Of a stretch of DNA of 64,000 bases, positions 36,020 to 45,956 are shown one piece after another. This DNA is from Pyrenopolyporus hunteri (Eukaryota > Ascomycota > Sordariomycetes > Xylariales > Hypoxylaceae): NCBI GenBank assembly GCA_902806595.1, contig CADCXC010000037.1, positions 1,922,001-1,986,000 of the forward strand, in the 5' to 3' direction. Positions within the stretch are counted from its first letter, which is position 1. Each line of letters begins with the position of its first letter. The position numbers were made by a program, and so were the translations under genes. The notes under the pieces were generated by a model. It searched no databases. It was not told where the DNA came from and was given only the letters and a program-made list of their open reading frames with translations.

Positions 36020-39000
36020 TCAACCTACAGTGGCTATTGGTGGTATTATCTGTTGCCCTCCAGGGTCTGACACCACAGGGTCATCGAGAGTCGGTTGTGG
36101 GAGCTCCTTCGGAATTTCCTTCCGACCATTCGCTTTATAATACAAGACGACGTCGTTGCCTCCTTTCCAGATATGGGCTCGCAGAGTCGCGAGGCTCATG
36201 GTGTTCGGCAGTAACTTGTTCAAAAGTTAGCCCATATATCCTCGTTAGCTTTAACGCTGGTACATACCTGGTCGTTACAATACAGTTCCAAGTACTCCTC
36301 CGGCTTAAGAGCGTTGGGATCGGGCTCTTCCGGTTGTGGATCAATTCTCTCCGCAACATAAGCCAGGATCTTCTTCACTCTCAACATCCTGTTCGCGTTA
36401 AGGCGGTTATTTCCGTCGGCCGTGGCGATGCTAGGTAATGAGTCCTTCCAGGGATGCAGCACAAACGAGATTTTGACTGGATCTTTCTGCGGAATCGTAT
36501 TCTATAGAAGTCAGCTGCCATTTCGTTTGGATTAAGAGTTCGTTCAAGGCATACCATGAGTAAGACTTCCCCTAACCACATAGGAGCTTTCTCTTCGATA
36601 ATATCCGCGTCGACCCCGACGCTCATCACGGTACCCCTGTACAAGTTGGCACTACCCCCGGACGTCTCTTCTTGTATGATCACCTTCGTACCGGGTGGGA
36701 GCTTTAATACTGGCGCGTCAATGGGCAAAGCTGGCGTTATCTTGGTCTCGACCAAGTTATCTGGGTTCTCTAGCAGTTGCTTCTCATAGTCATTGTGGAT
36801 CTTTTGGATCACACCGCGGAAGCTGTCATCGACTTCCTTTTCGTGATTAGAAGAGGACTCCGACTTATTCTCCTCCGTTTTGTCTTCAGCAGTACTCGGC
36901 TTTTCAATATTAGTGGAGGCTGATCTTCCTAGCTTCTTCGTCCCAAAAGACATGCCCATCCGGAATTTCTTGCCAAAAGGCGTGCTCGGGGATTTGACAT
37001 TGTCTTTCTCCTTATCTTTATCTTTCGCGTCCACCGGAGTCTTGGGGACCTCTTCCTTAGCAGCCGTTTGATCCGTGGCCCCCGGAGTCGTCGCTGGCTT
37101 TGTAGGAGCGTCAGCTGAACTGATACCCGTAGAGAAATAGTCTTCGCTAGACGATCGGTTTATTTGGGATGATGACTTTTCATGAGGAGTAGCAGGTGCA
37201 GGCCCATTATCAGAAGCTCCTAGCAGGTTAGCAGGAGTAGCTACAGCTATCCCCATTCCAGGTGACATGGGGTAATTGGCACCGTTCGCTCTTGGAGTCG
37301 TTACCGGAGAATCGCTGGGTTGCCACCCTTTGACGTTCGAAGCAGGTATAGATATCGATATTGGCGGGTTTAGCCGGGAAGCTGCCTGCCGTTTTTCTAC
37401 AGCTTCGTTGAGTTTCAACCTATGGATCTCGTCCCGCCGAATTTCCTCGTCGATCAACTTCGCGAATAGATATCGAAGAATCCATCTTCCAAGATTTACT
37501 TTTAAGAAAATTAGCATTTACTTTCACAATAGTGTTCCGATGGGTCATACTCCTCTGATCTTCCCGGAAATCGACGGGCTCCGCCAAAACCAGCTCGTCG
37601 GCGTACATTTCGGCGTCGAAGCAATTGAAAGGTTCTAGTACAACTGTCAAGTTACCTGAGCTCGTGTCTATCGAGCACCAAGGAGCAACAGCTTCTAAAG
37701 TATTAACTGAGGGCTCAACGTCTTCGAGGTGCTTCTTTCCGAATCTTTGGATGACTTCGCACTACTCTAGATTAGCACGGAACCCAATATCGTAAAAGGA
37801 GGGCCTACTCTGATAAGATCCCATAACAACACATCCCCAGCTGTATCAAGGGTTAGGACCCGCCTCCGGTCATTAAGAAGCTTATGCTTCACCAGTCCGT
37901 TCTGACCCTCGATGGTCTCCTCTGGCAGGTGGTGTATGGGCTCTATAATAGGAGTAATAGGATCGACCATAAGCTCTGAGCCTTTTCTAGAGGCACCGCT
38001 AGGAATCACATTAGGTTCGGAAGAATCATCAAGCTCCGGGGGGAACGCTGCAGTGTTCGAAATCCGTAAAATAGACTTCGCGGGGATCTCTTTCTTTTCC
38101 ACACCGTTTGTAGACGCCGCGGATGGCTTTCTCGATCTTGAGACGGTATTAATCGCCCGCAAATGCCTGAACGCCTCGGGGAGCAGAGCATCAGGGCCGG
38201 TGTCGACGTTCGTCCACCTATTTATGGAAGAGCTAGAGGTAGCAGACCATATATAATCCCCACAAGCCACCACCTTGTTGACTCCATCATGTTCTTGGGC
38301 TACGGCAACGGACAAGCCCTCGTCCATCTCCACTGTCCCCCTGGTATCCGTCTTCACAATCAGGCCAGACCGGTCGCTACTGTAGAAGACGGCCAGCTCG
38401 TGGTCCTCGGAAAACAGCGACCAGACGCTATCGTTATGCATAGTCAGTGTGTACATGCACCTACCAGCTGTAACACTCCATACTTTGACGGTCTGGTCGG
38501 AGCTGGCGGTCATGACGGTGTCGCCAGCCTCGTTCATTAATATAGCACGAACGTTGTCCGTATGCCCAACTAACTTGGTGATCCTCTTGCCTGACTTGGG
38601 GTCCCATAACCGTACTATCGACTCGGGACCTCCGCTAGCGAGGATGTTTCGGTTGACGCTCAGGGCATATACGGAAGCCTTCTCGCTAACATCTTCGCCC
38701 CTAACGTCTATTTCCAGAGACTTCCCCTTGCCGTTAAGATCCCAGAGATAGATCTTTCTATCGAGCCCACCAGAGGCCACCCAGTCCGCGGAACTCGGTG
38801 TCGCGACACATTTGACGTAGTCGGCGTGTTGGCCGATGGTATGGGGTTCGGTATCTCCGAGCTCGGGTCGCCATACTTTCACAGTTAGGTCGGAGGATGC
38901 GGAGACGAGGGCGGAGTTGTTGGAGGCGAGCACGATATCGTTGACCCAGTGGGTGTGGGCTTGGGTTGAGGCACGGAACTTGGTGGTCGGACGGGGTTTC

Positions 39001-39512
39001 GCATCCTTGGCAGGGCGCGCGCAATCGCGATCGGAATAGTCGTCTAGGTCAAGATTCAAGTCCCAGGCGCAAATAACTCCGTCTCTACCCCCGGAGTAGC
39101 TATGCGACAAGGTTAACGGGGTGGAGGAGGGTTATGTAATTATAGCTGGCGGGAGCTTACAGGATAGCATTGTCTCGGTCGACTGCAAGCCCATTGACGC
39201 CGAGTCTATGGCCGCCGGACGATGAATGGTCAAGTTCAAGAACTGAAGTATGGCGCGATTCGTTAGGACGGAGTCAGGAACAAATGAAATGTTTTGTGGC
39301 TTTAGCTGCATCGCTCAACCCACAACCATACAACTATATAGCGAGACACGGTGATTAAGGAGGTTGGTGGATATAGTTGGTAATTAAGCGGCCAACTATG
39401 CGGGGAGCGAAGATCGATGGATAGAAAGGGAGGGAGAGACTAAGGAAGTCCGACTGGCTAGAGAAAGAAATGACGAACCATAGCTTATCCTCTGGCGTGC
39501 CTTTTTGGCCAT
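36020..39512 (-). CDS. WDR48/Bun107-like WD40 protein (996 aa)
   Basis: There are seven exons on the minus strand: 39512-39479, 39242-39161, 39099-37809, 37761-37551, 37498-36555, 36501-36268 and 36214-36020. The first exon is 34 nt (MAKKARQRISY) before a 236-nt intron with a GTTCGT donor. Joins give LGVNGLAVDRDNAILYSGG and FREDQRINLGRWILRYLF, both typical of the family. Residues 20-330 are WD40 repeats (SGGRDGVICAWD, ASSDLTVKVWR, ASSDQTVKVWS). A DUF3337-type C-terminal region follows the LIDEEIRRDE helix, with a disordered Ser/Thr/Lys insert and a final ubiquitin-like segment (LRAHIWKGGNDVVLYYKANG). WDR48 (UAF1) and S. pombe Bun107 are scaffolds that activate USP1/USP12/USP46-type (Ubp9) deubiquitinases. 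By inference it pairs with such an enzyme encoded elsewhere; none is seen in this window. Confidence 0.93.
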
Positions 39513-40188
39513 GGCAAGTCGGAAATTGAGGAGGTTGTCATGCGTATAGAGATCTGTCGACAGAATACTACCTCGGATGGGCGCAACAGCATCGATTAGC
39601 AGGACATTAACAGGTGAGTATTAACAGATGGGTATTAGCAGATGGGACATTAACGAAAACATTAAGCATGGGAGACACCGAGAGCTCTAGAAGGTAGGTC
39701 GTTTAGCCTTTTACCCCAGGGTCGATTAGAGGGTAGGCACGGTACAATACAAGTATCGATCGAGATATAGGCTACACCACACGTACCTACATCAGGTACC
39801 CAGCGTACCTACCTATCTATATACCTAGGTACCTATATAGCTGAAGCAAGGCACTAACGTATCTGCCTATAGCTGCGTGGGCTGGGATGTAGGTGGTGGT
39901 TAGCGTTGGTTGCTCCCAGAGGATTCCGCGCTAATGTATGTACTGTAACTCAAGCACGGGTTCACTCCACGCGAGCACCACGCAGTTAGCGCTCAACCCT
40001 CTGTACATAATGTAGGTACTTGTCTCTATGTACCTCCCTAAACCCCACCCTCCGGACCCACCTCTCATGCACAGAACCGATTAGATCTTCCATGACCCCT
40101 CAATCAGAAGACTTGCAGGTTCTTCCACAGGCGCTACTAGCAACTCTTCTCTTTATAGACCTTTTTGGCAGTGGTATTATTATATAAC
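39513..40188. other. Intergenic region before the tRNA pair
   Basis: No gene is recognised. The 39783-39840 stretch is packed with TACCTA/TAGGTA motifs. The sequence just upstream of the tRNA (TATTATTATATAACGG) is AT-rich, as is common for Pol III genes. Confidence 0.5.
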
Positions 40189-40288
40189 GGTCCCATAGCT
40201 CAGTTGGTTAGAGCGTCGTACTAATACAATACTACAGTGTTGAATTCAGTCCATGCGAAGGCCGGCGGTTCGAGCCCGCCTGGGACCA
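40189..40288 (+). tRNA. tRNA-Ile (anticodon AAT) with 25-nt intron
   Basis: The acceptor stem GGTCCCA pairs with TGGGACC at 40281-40287 and the discriminator base is A at 40288. The D-arm is TAGCTCAGTTGGTTAGAGC and the T-arm is GGCGGTTCGAGCCCGCC. The anticodon stem TCGTA pairs with TGCGA (one G-U) around loop CTAATAC, giving anticodon AAT at 40223-40225. A 25-nt intron (40227-40251) sits one base 3' of the anticodon, the standard position for nuclear tRNA introns. It reads isoleucine AUU/AUC codons after A-to-I editing. The A box and B box are both intact. Confidence 0.95.
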
Positions 40289-41093
40289 TCCATTCCTTTT
40301 TCTTTTTTCCCTCTCAATTCCTTAGATTTTGGGCTACCCTTATACCATGGCGCTGGCTGGCTCTTGACTTATGCGGGGTTTTTATGGCTATGGGTTGTTG
40401 CTACCAGCGGTCTTTTCATCCTATACTTCCCCCTCTGAACGTTTTGGGCTTTCCCTATGTACATGTAGGTAGCCATTACTAACCGAGTATCTATCCCTCC
40501 TAATACAAGATCGTACGTTGATGGTAATTTTTATAATGCTTAGTTCTTCAACTCCTGATGCTGCTTTTACATCTCTTAATGATCCTAGTAGTAGACATGC
40601 CAGGCGATCGCGTACACAAAAAGGGGCTCTATGACTATGATCTCGCGACGGAACGAACCGCTTTAGCAACATTTCGGGAGAGAAGGAAAAGTCCCCTAAC
40701 CAAGCCACTACGTCACACGAACGTCTTTCACTTGTGAGCGCTCCACAAGGGCTTCATCGGTTATTTCCTGACATATAATGCTTGATGAGCTCTTATCACC
40801 CACTTCATTCTAAACTATTATAAATAACTGGGCGCTGGTTAGCACTCAGGCGTGGCTGCTCCTATCGTTCGGTCGTTTCTTGTCCTGTAGGAGCTGGGGT
40901 ATTGCTAATACTAGAGTTTTTCTGTCCCGACTTCCTACTGGTAGAAATACATCGACAGGGGCTCCCGGTAAAAGTTTCAATAGATCTCGACTACCTATAC
41001 ACCTATTCAAATAGGACACCCTAGAAGAGATGCGGGAACAGAAAGGGGAAAAAAATCATTAAAAATTATTTAGGCCGTATCACGAAAAAGAGA
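40289..41093. other. Spacer between inverted tRNA genes
   Basis: The 805-bp spacer has no recognised gene. A 95-codon minus frame (40421-40708) shows no domain. The sequence after the plus-strand tRNA is a T-rich run, as expected for Pol III termination (TTTTTCTTTTTT). The 3' side of the minus-strand tRNA shows an A-rich run at about 41048-41065, its terminator on the other strand. Confidence 0.6.
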
Positions 41094-41193
41094 TGGTCCC
41101 AGGCGGGCTCGAACCGCCGGCCTTCGCATGAACTAGATTCAACACTGTAGTATTGTATTAGTACGACGCTCTAACCAACTGAGCTATGGGACC
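41094..41193 (-). tRNA. tRNA-Ile (anticodon AAT) with 25-nt intron, inverted copy
   Basis: On the minus strand this gene has the same mature sequence as the plus-strand copy at 40189-40288. Acceptor stem, D-arm, T-arm and anticodon (AAT at 41157-41159) are identical. The 25-nt intron (41131-41155) has the same first 19 bases but differs near its 3' end. The pair therefore forms a nearly perfect 100-bp inverted repeat around an 805-bp spacer. Confidence 0.95.
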
Positions 41194-41605
41194 AGTTGCT
41201 GTTGAAAAGAATTCGCCTAATTGGAGTTAATATAGCGCGCATGCGGAGGTCGCCGTCAGGGGGCCTTTCTCTGCGTAAGCCTCAGATTACCAACCACACA
41301 TACTCCGACGATAAACTTAGAAAAAGAAAGCCACGAAGCCACCTACATGATTTTGGGAAATCTTAGTTTTTCTGCAAAAATCACTCGTCCGGATTGGGAA
41401 TTTGTTCGAAGATACGACCTCCATATGGCGGCAGTGTTTCCGCTCAATTAATTACCATCAAGCTATGTACGAGGAGAGCTCCGACTGCTCAAACCACTGC
41501 AGATGCCCCCTTTTCCACCCGCCTGCCCTCCGAGGGCTCCTCGAGGCGTACCTCTTATCTATCCATCCGAATAGATTAACTGCTTCCTACCCAACCCGAA
41601 TACCT
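41194..41605. other. Intergenic region between tRNA and a minus-strand gene
   Basis: No gene is recognised. A small plus-strand frame from 41394 has no good start or motif. It would hold the 3' UTR of the minus-strand gene ending at 41606 and the 5' flank of the minus-strand tRNA. Confidence 0.5.
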
Positions 41606-42076
41606 TTAGGGAGAATGTCGCTGTTGTTCCAGGAGCATCAGGGAGTTCCGGACTCGCTCGACTGCTCTCGGATCCGGCGACGGGCTGTCGAGTCTTTCTT
41701 CTGTCTGGTACATTAGCAGCCAATTCCGGTTCCGCAGCGACTCCTCCGGTATAGTCTGCAGGCGCCGGGCACGCTTACCTGGCGGCGTGGAGGACTCCCG
41801 ACCCATCCACCCGGCCGTCTTGCTGGCCGTCGCTGGCGTTCTTCGCTCCTCCCTGGCGCAGACGGGGCACTGCGTGTCCTTGGGCCGTACCGCCACGCTG
41901 CGCTTACACTGCAGCAGGCCGGCCGGGATCTTGGGCGGCTTGTCGGGGAGGAACTTCGTCCGGTCGAGCAGCATGTCGCTGGTGGGCGCACATCGCCTGG
42001 CGACGTGGCAGTTGAACGTGTTCTGGTAGACCCGATGGTTGCACCCCCGAAAGGAGTTGTAGATGTCGACGCACAT
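41606..42076 (-). CDS. Small Cys-containing protein (156 aa)
   Basis: An uninterrupted minus-strand frame starts at the ATG at 42076 (MCVDIYNSFRGCNHRVYQN). The N-terminus has a Cys/His pattern: MC at the start, GCNH, then FNCHVARRC and a later QCKRSVA/QCPVC pair. These could form a small zinc-binding site. The C-terminal half is Arg/Pro/Ser-rich and probably disordered. Filamentous ascomycetes have many short uncharacterised proteins starting MC with such spaced Cys and His residues; I place it there on pattern only. Upstream in-frame sequence to 42361 also has an ATG-like start, but 42076 begins the conserved-looking part. No function is assigned. It lies 1.1 kb from another MC-starting gene (45205) on the same strand. 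Confidence 0.6.
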   Translation of the reverse strand: MCVDIYNSFRGCNHRVYQNTFNCHVARRCAPTSDMLLDRTKFLPDKPPKIPAGLLQCKRSVAVRPKDTQCPVCAREERRTPATASKTAGWMGRESSTPPGKRARRLQTIPEESLRNRNWLLMYQTEERLDSPSPDPRAVERVRNSLMLLEQQRHSP

Positions 42077-43207
42077 GGTCTCGAGGTGTAACAAGGGCGA
42101 ATGCGGAAAGGGACTTGGGATAGGTGGTACGACGTTTGCTTGTTTGCATGCAGAGATTTCCACAAGGACCTGGCAACGCGATGGCCGACTCCGTATCGTG
42201 GAATCGGAAGCGAATGGAAATCGGTCGCGAAAGAATATCGTAGTGGCATCGGCGAAATAGGAGAGGATTAAATCAACAATCAATATGGAAATGGATAGGT
42301 TGGGATATCTTAAGCTTGAGAAAGGAATGCGCGCGACGACGTGACTTGGATGCGCATTCACTTGTGTACAGTGCTCAGATGGTAAGTCTCCAGAGCTAGT
42401 CGTCGCCTACACCGTCATTGTTGTAACTAATGCGCACTTACTATGCGCCATGCACAAAGTCCCTGATAGAGTACAAAGACTCTGGGCTCCTCGTATCACG
42501 GCAGCCTGCGGTGAAAAGGACGAGACACTTATAAAGATAGAAAGATAAAGCCTAAAACAAATAAGAGCTTTAGCAAGATCATAGTTACTCAATCTAATGG
42601 TTCAGCTCGGACAAGGCCATTAATAGCTAATGAAACCACAAAGAAAACGCCTTTTGACACTGATGCTCCCGAATAAAGCGAACAACCCACACACGCAGTT
42701 CCATGCACCCACGATCACCATCCAGCAATTTTGACGAGTTGTTTGCTTCGCCATGACACGGAGCGTAAGCTGGTGATGCAGGAGTATTCCTGGGGCTTGT
42801 TTAGATTCCCTTTCTCGTACACATTTAATACTTGGTCGTACTGAATCGCGAACCTTCTGACAGCAATGTATTAACCCTTTAGCGCTGTTGAAAATCATCA
42901 TTTCTAGACGCTGAGGACGCAAACGTATTATACATGGCTCAAACGGGGAGCCGAAGTTACAGTCGTAAAGCAAATTTTCCTAGTCGCTCGTCACGCTGCG
43001 CTGACATGATCAGCTGATAACCACATAAAGATACCATCAGCTTTTAAGGTCGACAGGCCTATCCCCAATATCCCCCTTTCATGCTCCGAATAACTAACCG
43101 CCGCCAATAACCCCTATTCTCGTCACATAGGGTACCGTGCCAGTATATCCAGTTTCCATCGTAGGACTGTGGCCACTATCCCTACTTTGAATACCACCAA
43201 TGAGCGT
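42077..43207. other. Intergenic region, no recognised gene
   Basis: Short frames here (for example 42620-42973 minus) lack motifs. The region presumably holds the promoter of the gene starting at 42076 and the 3' UTR of the gene ending at 43208. Confidence 0.5.
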
Positions 43208-45205
43208 TCATGAAGAGTCCTCAGGACGGTTATATCCCCGGTTCCAGCCCGGATTACCACCCCGCGCCCTAGGGTACATCCGGGGGAGTGTCGGTGCGTG
43301 ACCCTGAGTCTCAGCCGCCCCAGCTGTATTCAGGTTACCTCTATTATCCCCTCGTGGGCCGGGCGGCCCGGCGCGCGGTAGCGAGGAAGGGGCGGGAAGG
43401 AGCGGCACGGGGTGGGGTTGGTCTCTCGTCGGGAACGCCGATGGTAGAGATTCTGGCGAGCGGCTGCGGCGCTGGGAACGGTTCAGCCAGCCGCGCCCGG
43501 AGTTGAACGGATCTCGGACGTGTCCTCGAGTTGGGGTAACCTGGGGTTCTATTGGAACCAGATCCGAGGCAGGAATTAGGCCTTCGGGTGGGGCCTGAGT
43601 CAGGACATTTCGTTGAGAGTTGGTCGGAACGTTGGTTGGGACACGAGCTGGAACATATGTCGGACTATTGATTGTCATGCGAGATAGAGCATGAGTCGGA
43701 GCATGATCCTCGGAGTCACCAAAAATAGCATGACCTACAAGAGGGCCGGACGTAACACGCTCCCGAAAAGCATTGTAAGCATAACTCGAAGAAACCTCAG
43801 GCTGAACATACTCTTGAGAAGCTCCGGGTTGAGCATAACTCGAGGAACCTCCAGGCCGAACATGACCCTGGGAGGGCCTAAATATAGCATAATCCACAAG
43901 AGGAGCGGACGGGACATGCTCTTGAAAAGCATTACGAGCATAACTTGAAGGGGCTTGAGGCTGAGCATACCCCAGAGAAGCTCCAGGATGAGCATAATTC
44001 GAGGAAACTTCAGGCGAGGCGTGATCCGGATGGGCGTGGGGCGAACCATGCGTCAGAGGAGAGCTGGGGGGGTTATAATCAAGGGAACCGTAAGGCCTCT
44101 GATAAATTTGGGGAGCGTAAAATGAATCAGAGTTCGTAGGAGTAGTATTCTGAGCGCGATACGGCAAAACATAAGGTGAGTTGTAAGGCGGATGGGGACT
44201 CGAAGGGAGAGCCGAGCTATGAGCCGGTATCCCCATATAAGCTGGGTGGGTACGCGTCGGAATGTTAGTTGGGGCGTTTGCTAAGGGGTTCATCCAGACG
44301 TTCTCTCGGGCGTTGACTGGGGAATTATTCGGAGCTCTAGTCAGAGCGTCGACCCAATCGTTCATCCAGTCGTTAGCAAAGGTATCCGGACTGACGGAGA
44401 CGCCGTTGAATGGGGTGCTAGTAAAGATATCCCTAAAGACATCCCTAAAGATATCTGGACTAAAGATATTCCCAAAGATATCCGGAGTCGTCGGAATGTC
44501 ACTGGGTCTGGTAGAAGTAGAGGGATCCGGATTGGTTAGGACGTCGTTCAACTGAGTGTCATCAGAGGTATCCGAACTGTTTGGGGTGTCGGGTCGGATG
44601 CTAGAAGGGTATTCCTGACTGGTTGCGGCGTCGCTCGACTGAGCGTTAGCAGAGGTATTCGGACTAATGGGAATGTCACTGAGTCGGGTGCTAGCAGGGG
44701 AATCCGGAGTGGGCGGGATGTCAGCGAAGATGTTAGGGGGGACATCAGCCTCAGGGTTCCGGCCGTTTACGTTAGAGGCGAGCCATATGTCGTGATCCCA
44801 ACGCTGTAGTGCGAACGGCAGTCGTCCGCTGATTTGCTCACGCCATAACCATTCTTCCGTTGATAACGTATCGTCAGATCCTACGTTCCAAGGGCTTTCC
44901 GCGTTCGTGTACACTTTCGCGGGGAGGGAATTGAAGCGCGCCAGCTCTTTCCATGCGGTCTTCTTGCTCTCCTTCGACGCCGGAAACCCGGTGAGGCAGT
45001 TGAAGCATTTGTGTTCACACCCTTCTCTGATGATCCTTATATGCGGCCAAAAACAGCCCTCCATGTAACGCGGACAGTCCTATATGTCCCTTGTATGTCG
45101 TGCAATATGCCTCGACGACGGCGAGCAAAATGCCATTGTGTCGTTGCTCATCGTGATGCTGCCACATGTTTCGCAAAATGTCCAAGTTCTATGTAGCATA
45201 CACAT
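43208..45205 (-). CDS. Repetitive Ser/Pro/Asn-rich protein with Cys-rich start and in-frame TAG
   Basis: The main minus-strand frame runs from an ATG at 45064 (MEGCFWPHIRIIREGCEHKC) to a stop at 43208, 618 aa. The same frame continues upstream to an ATG at 45205 (MCMLHRTWTFCETCGSITMS). A single TAG at 45080-45082 interrupts it, five codons before MEGC. Both sides of the TAG carry regularly spaced Cys and His, which suggests one zinc-binding-like N-terminal domain (CETCG ... CEHKCFNC). No donor site explains the TAG as part of an intron. The middle has PDTxxSxxTS-type repeats. Around 43690-43960 two copies of a roughly 53-aa repeat occur (SYARNAFQEHVPSAPLV and SYAYNAFRERVTSGPLV). The C-terminus is Pro/Arg/Gly-rich. 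I do not recognise the family. Confidence 0.6.
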
Positions 45206-45956
45206 ATTGTCGGGTCGGATCAATCGGGGTGAATGGTGAACGAAGCCGTCGATGATATAGCCGATATTGGACGTTATCACGGCTCTACGAGCTTCTCTTT
45301 TCTTTTTAATAGAGGTATGTAACGACTGAATAGCTGGTAATTCAACTAGGTATATAGAATCCCAGCTTCTTTTGCTGTAGGCAACGGGCCTCAAAAGAAT
45401 TGTAATGGTTGTGGAGATAAGTCGTGAGGAAGGGAGAAGCTCTTTTCCATGGATCGTTTTCCAACACGATTAAGTACCATGTTCTCTTGCCCTGGACTAC
45501 ATGTACCCTAGGTATCCGTTTACCTAGGTAGGTACATGTATTGGGGAGACAAGTCGTGGAAGCTTCGGCGGTCTCGACTACCCCTATTCCGGCCATGAGC
45601 CCTGGCGGGTCATATGTAGGTAGGTACCTACCTAAGCTAAATGCGTTCAATTCTTCCCCCAGGCAGCTTCAGGTGTTGGGCTACTGGTAACCTGCTCCCG
45701 AGCTAGCTCTTATAACACTAGGCACACGTATGTCATGTGGAAAGAACACTATATTGCGATTACTTTCGTATATTCGGGAAACCACCCAAAACACCAAAGC
45801 CTCAACACCACTTATTCCGCTGAATCCCATCATACGTACCAGGTAACGAACGCGAGGGTATTGCCATATCCCACAGAAGCCCATCGCTATACCACCAATA
45901 GCTCAACTTGCTAAATTCCCCCTCTCCAGACTCATTATACTCATACTTCCGTTCAT
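45206..45956. other. Intergenic region with TACCTAGGTA motifs
   Basis: No gene is recognised. TACCTAGGTAGGTACATG lies at about 45519-45538 and TAGGTAGGTACCTACCTA at about 45616-45635. Confidence 0.6.

Noticed and set aside
42620..42973. 117-codon minus frame
   Set aside because: No motif and no similarity to neighbours; likely chance.
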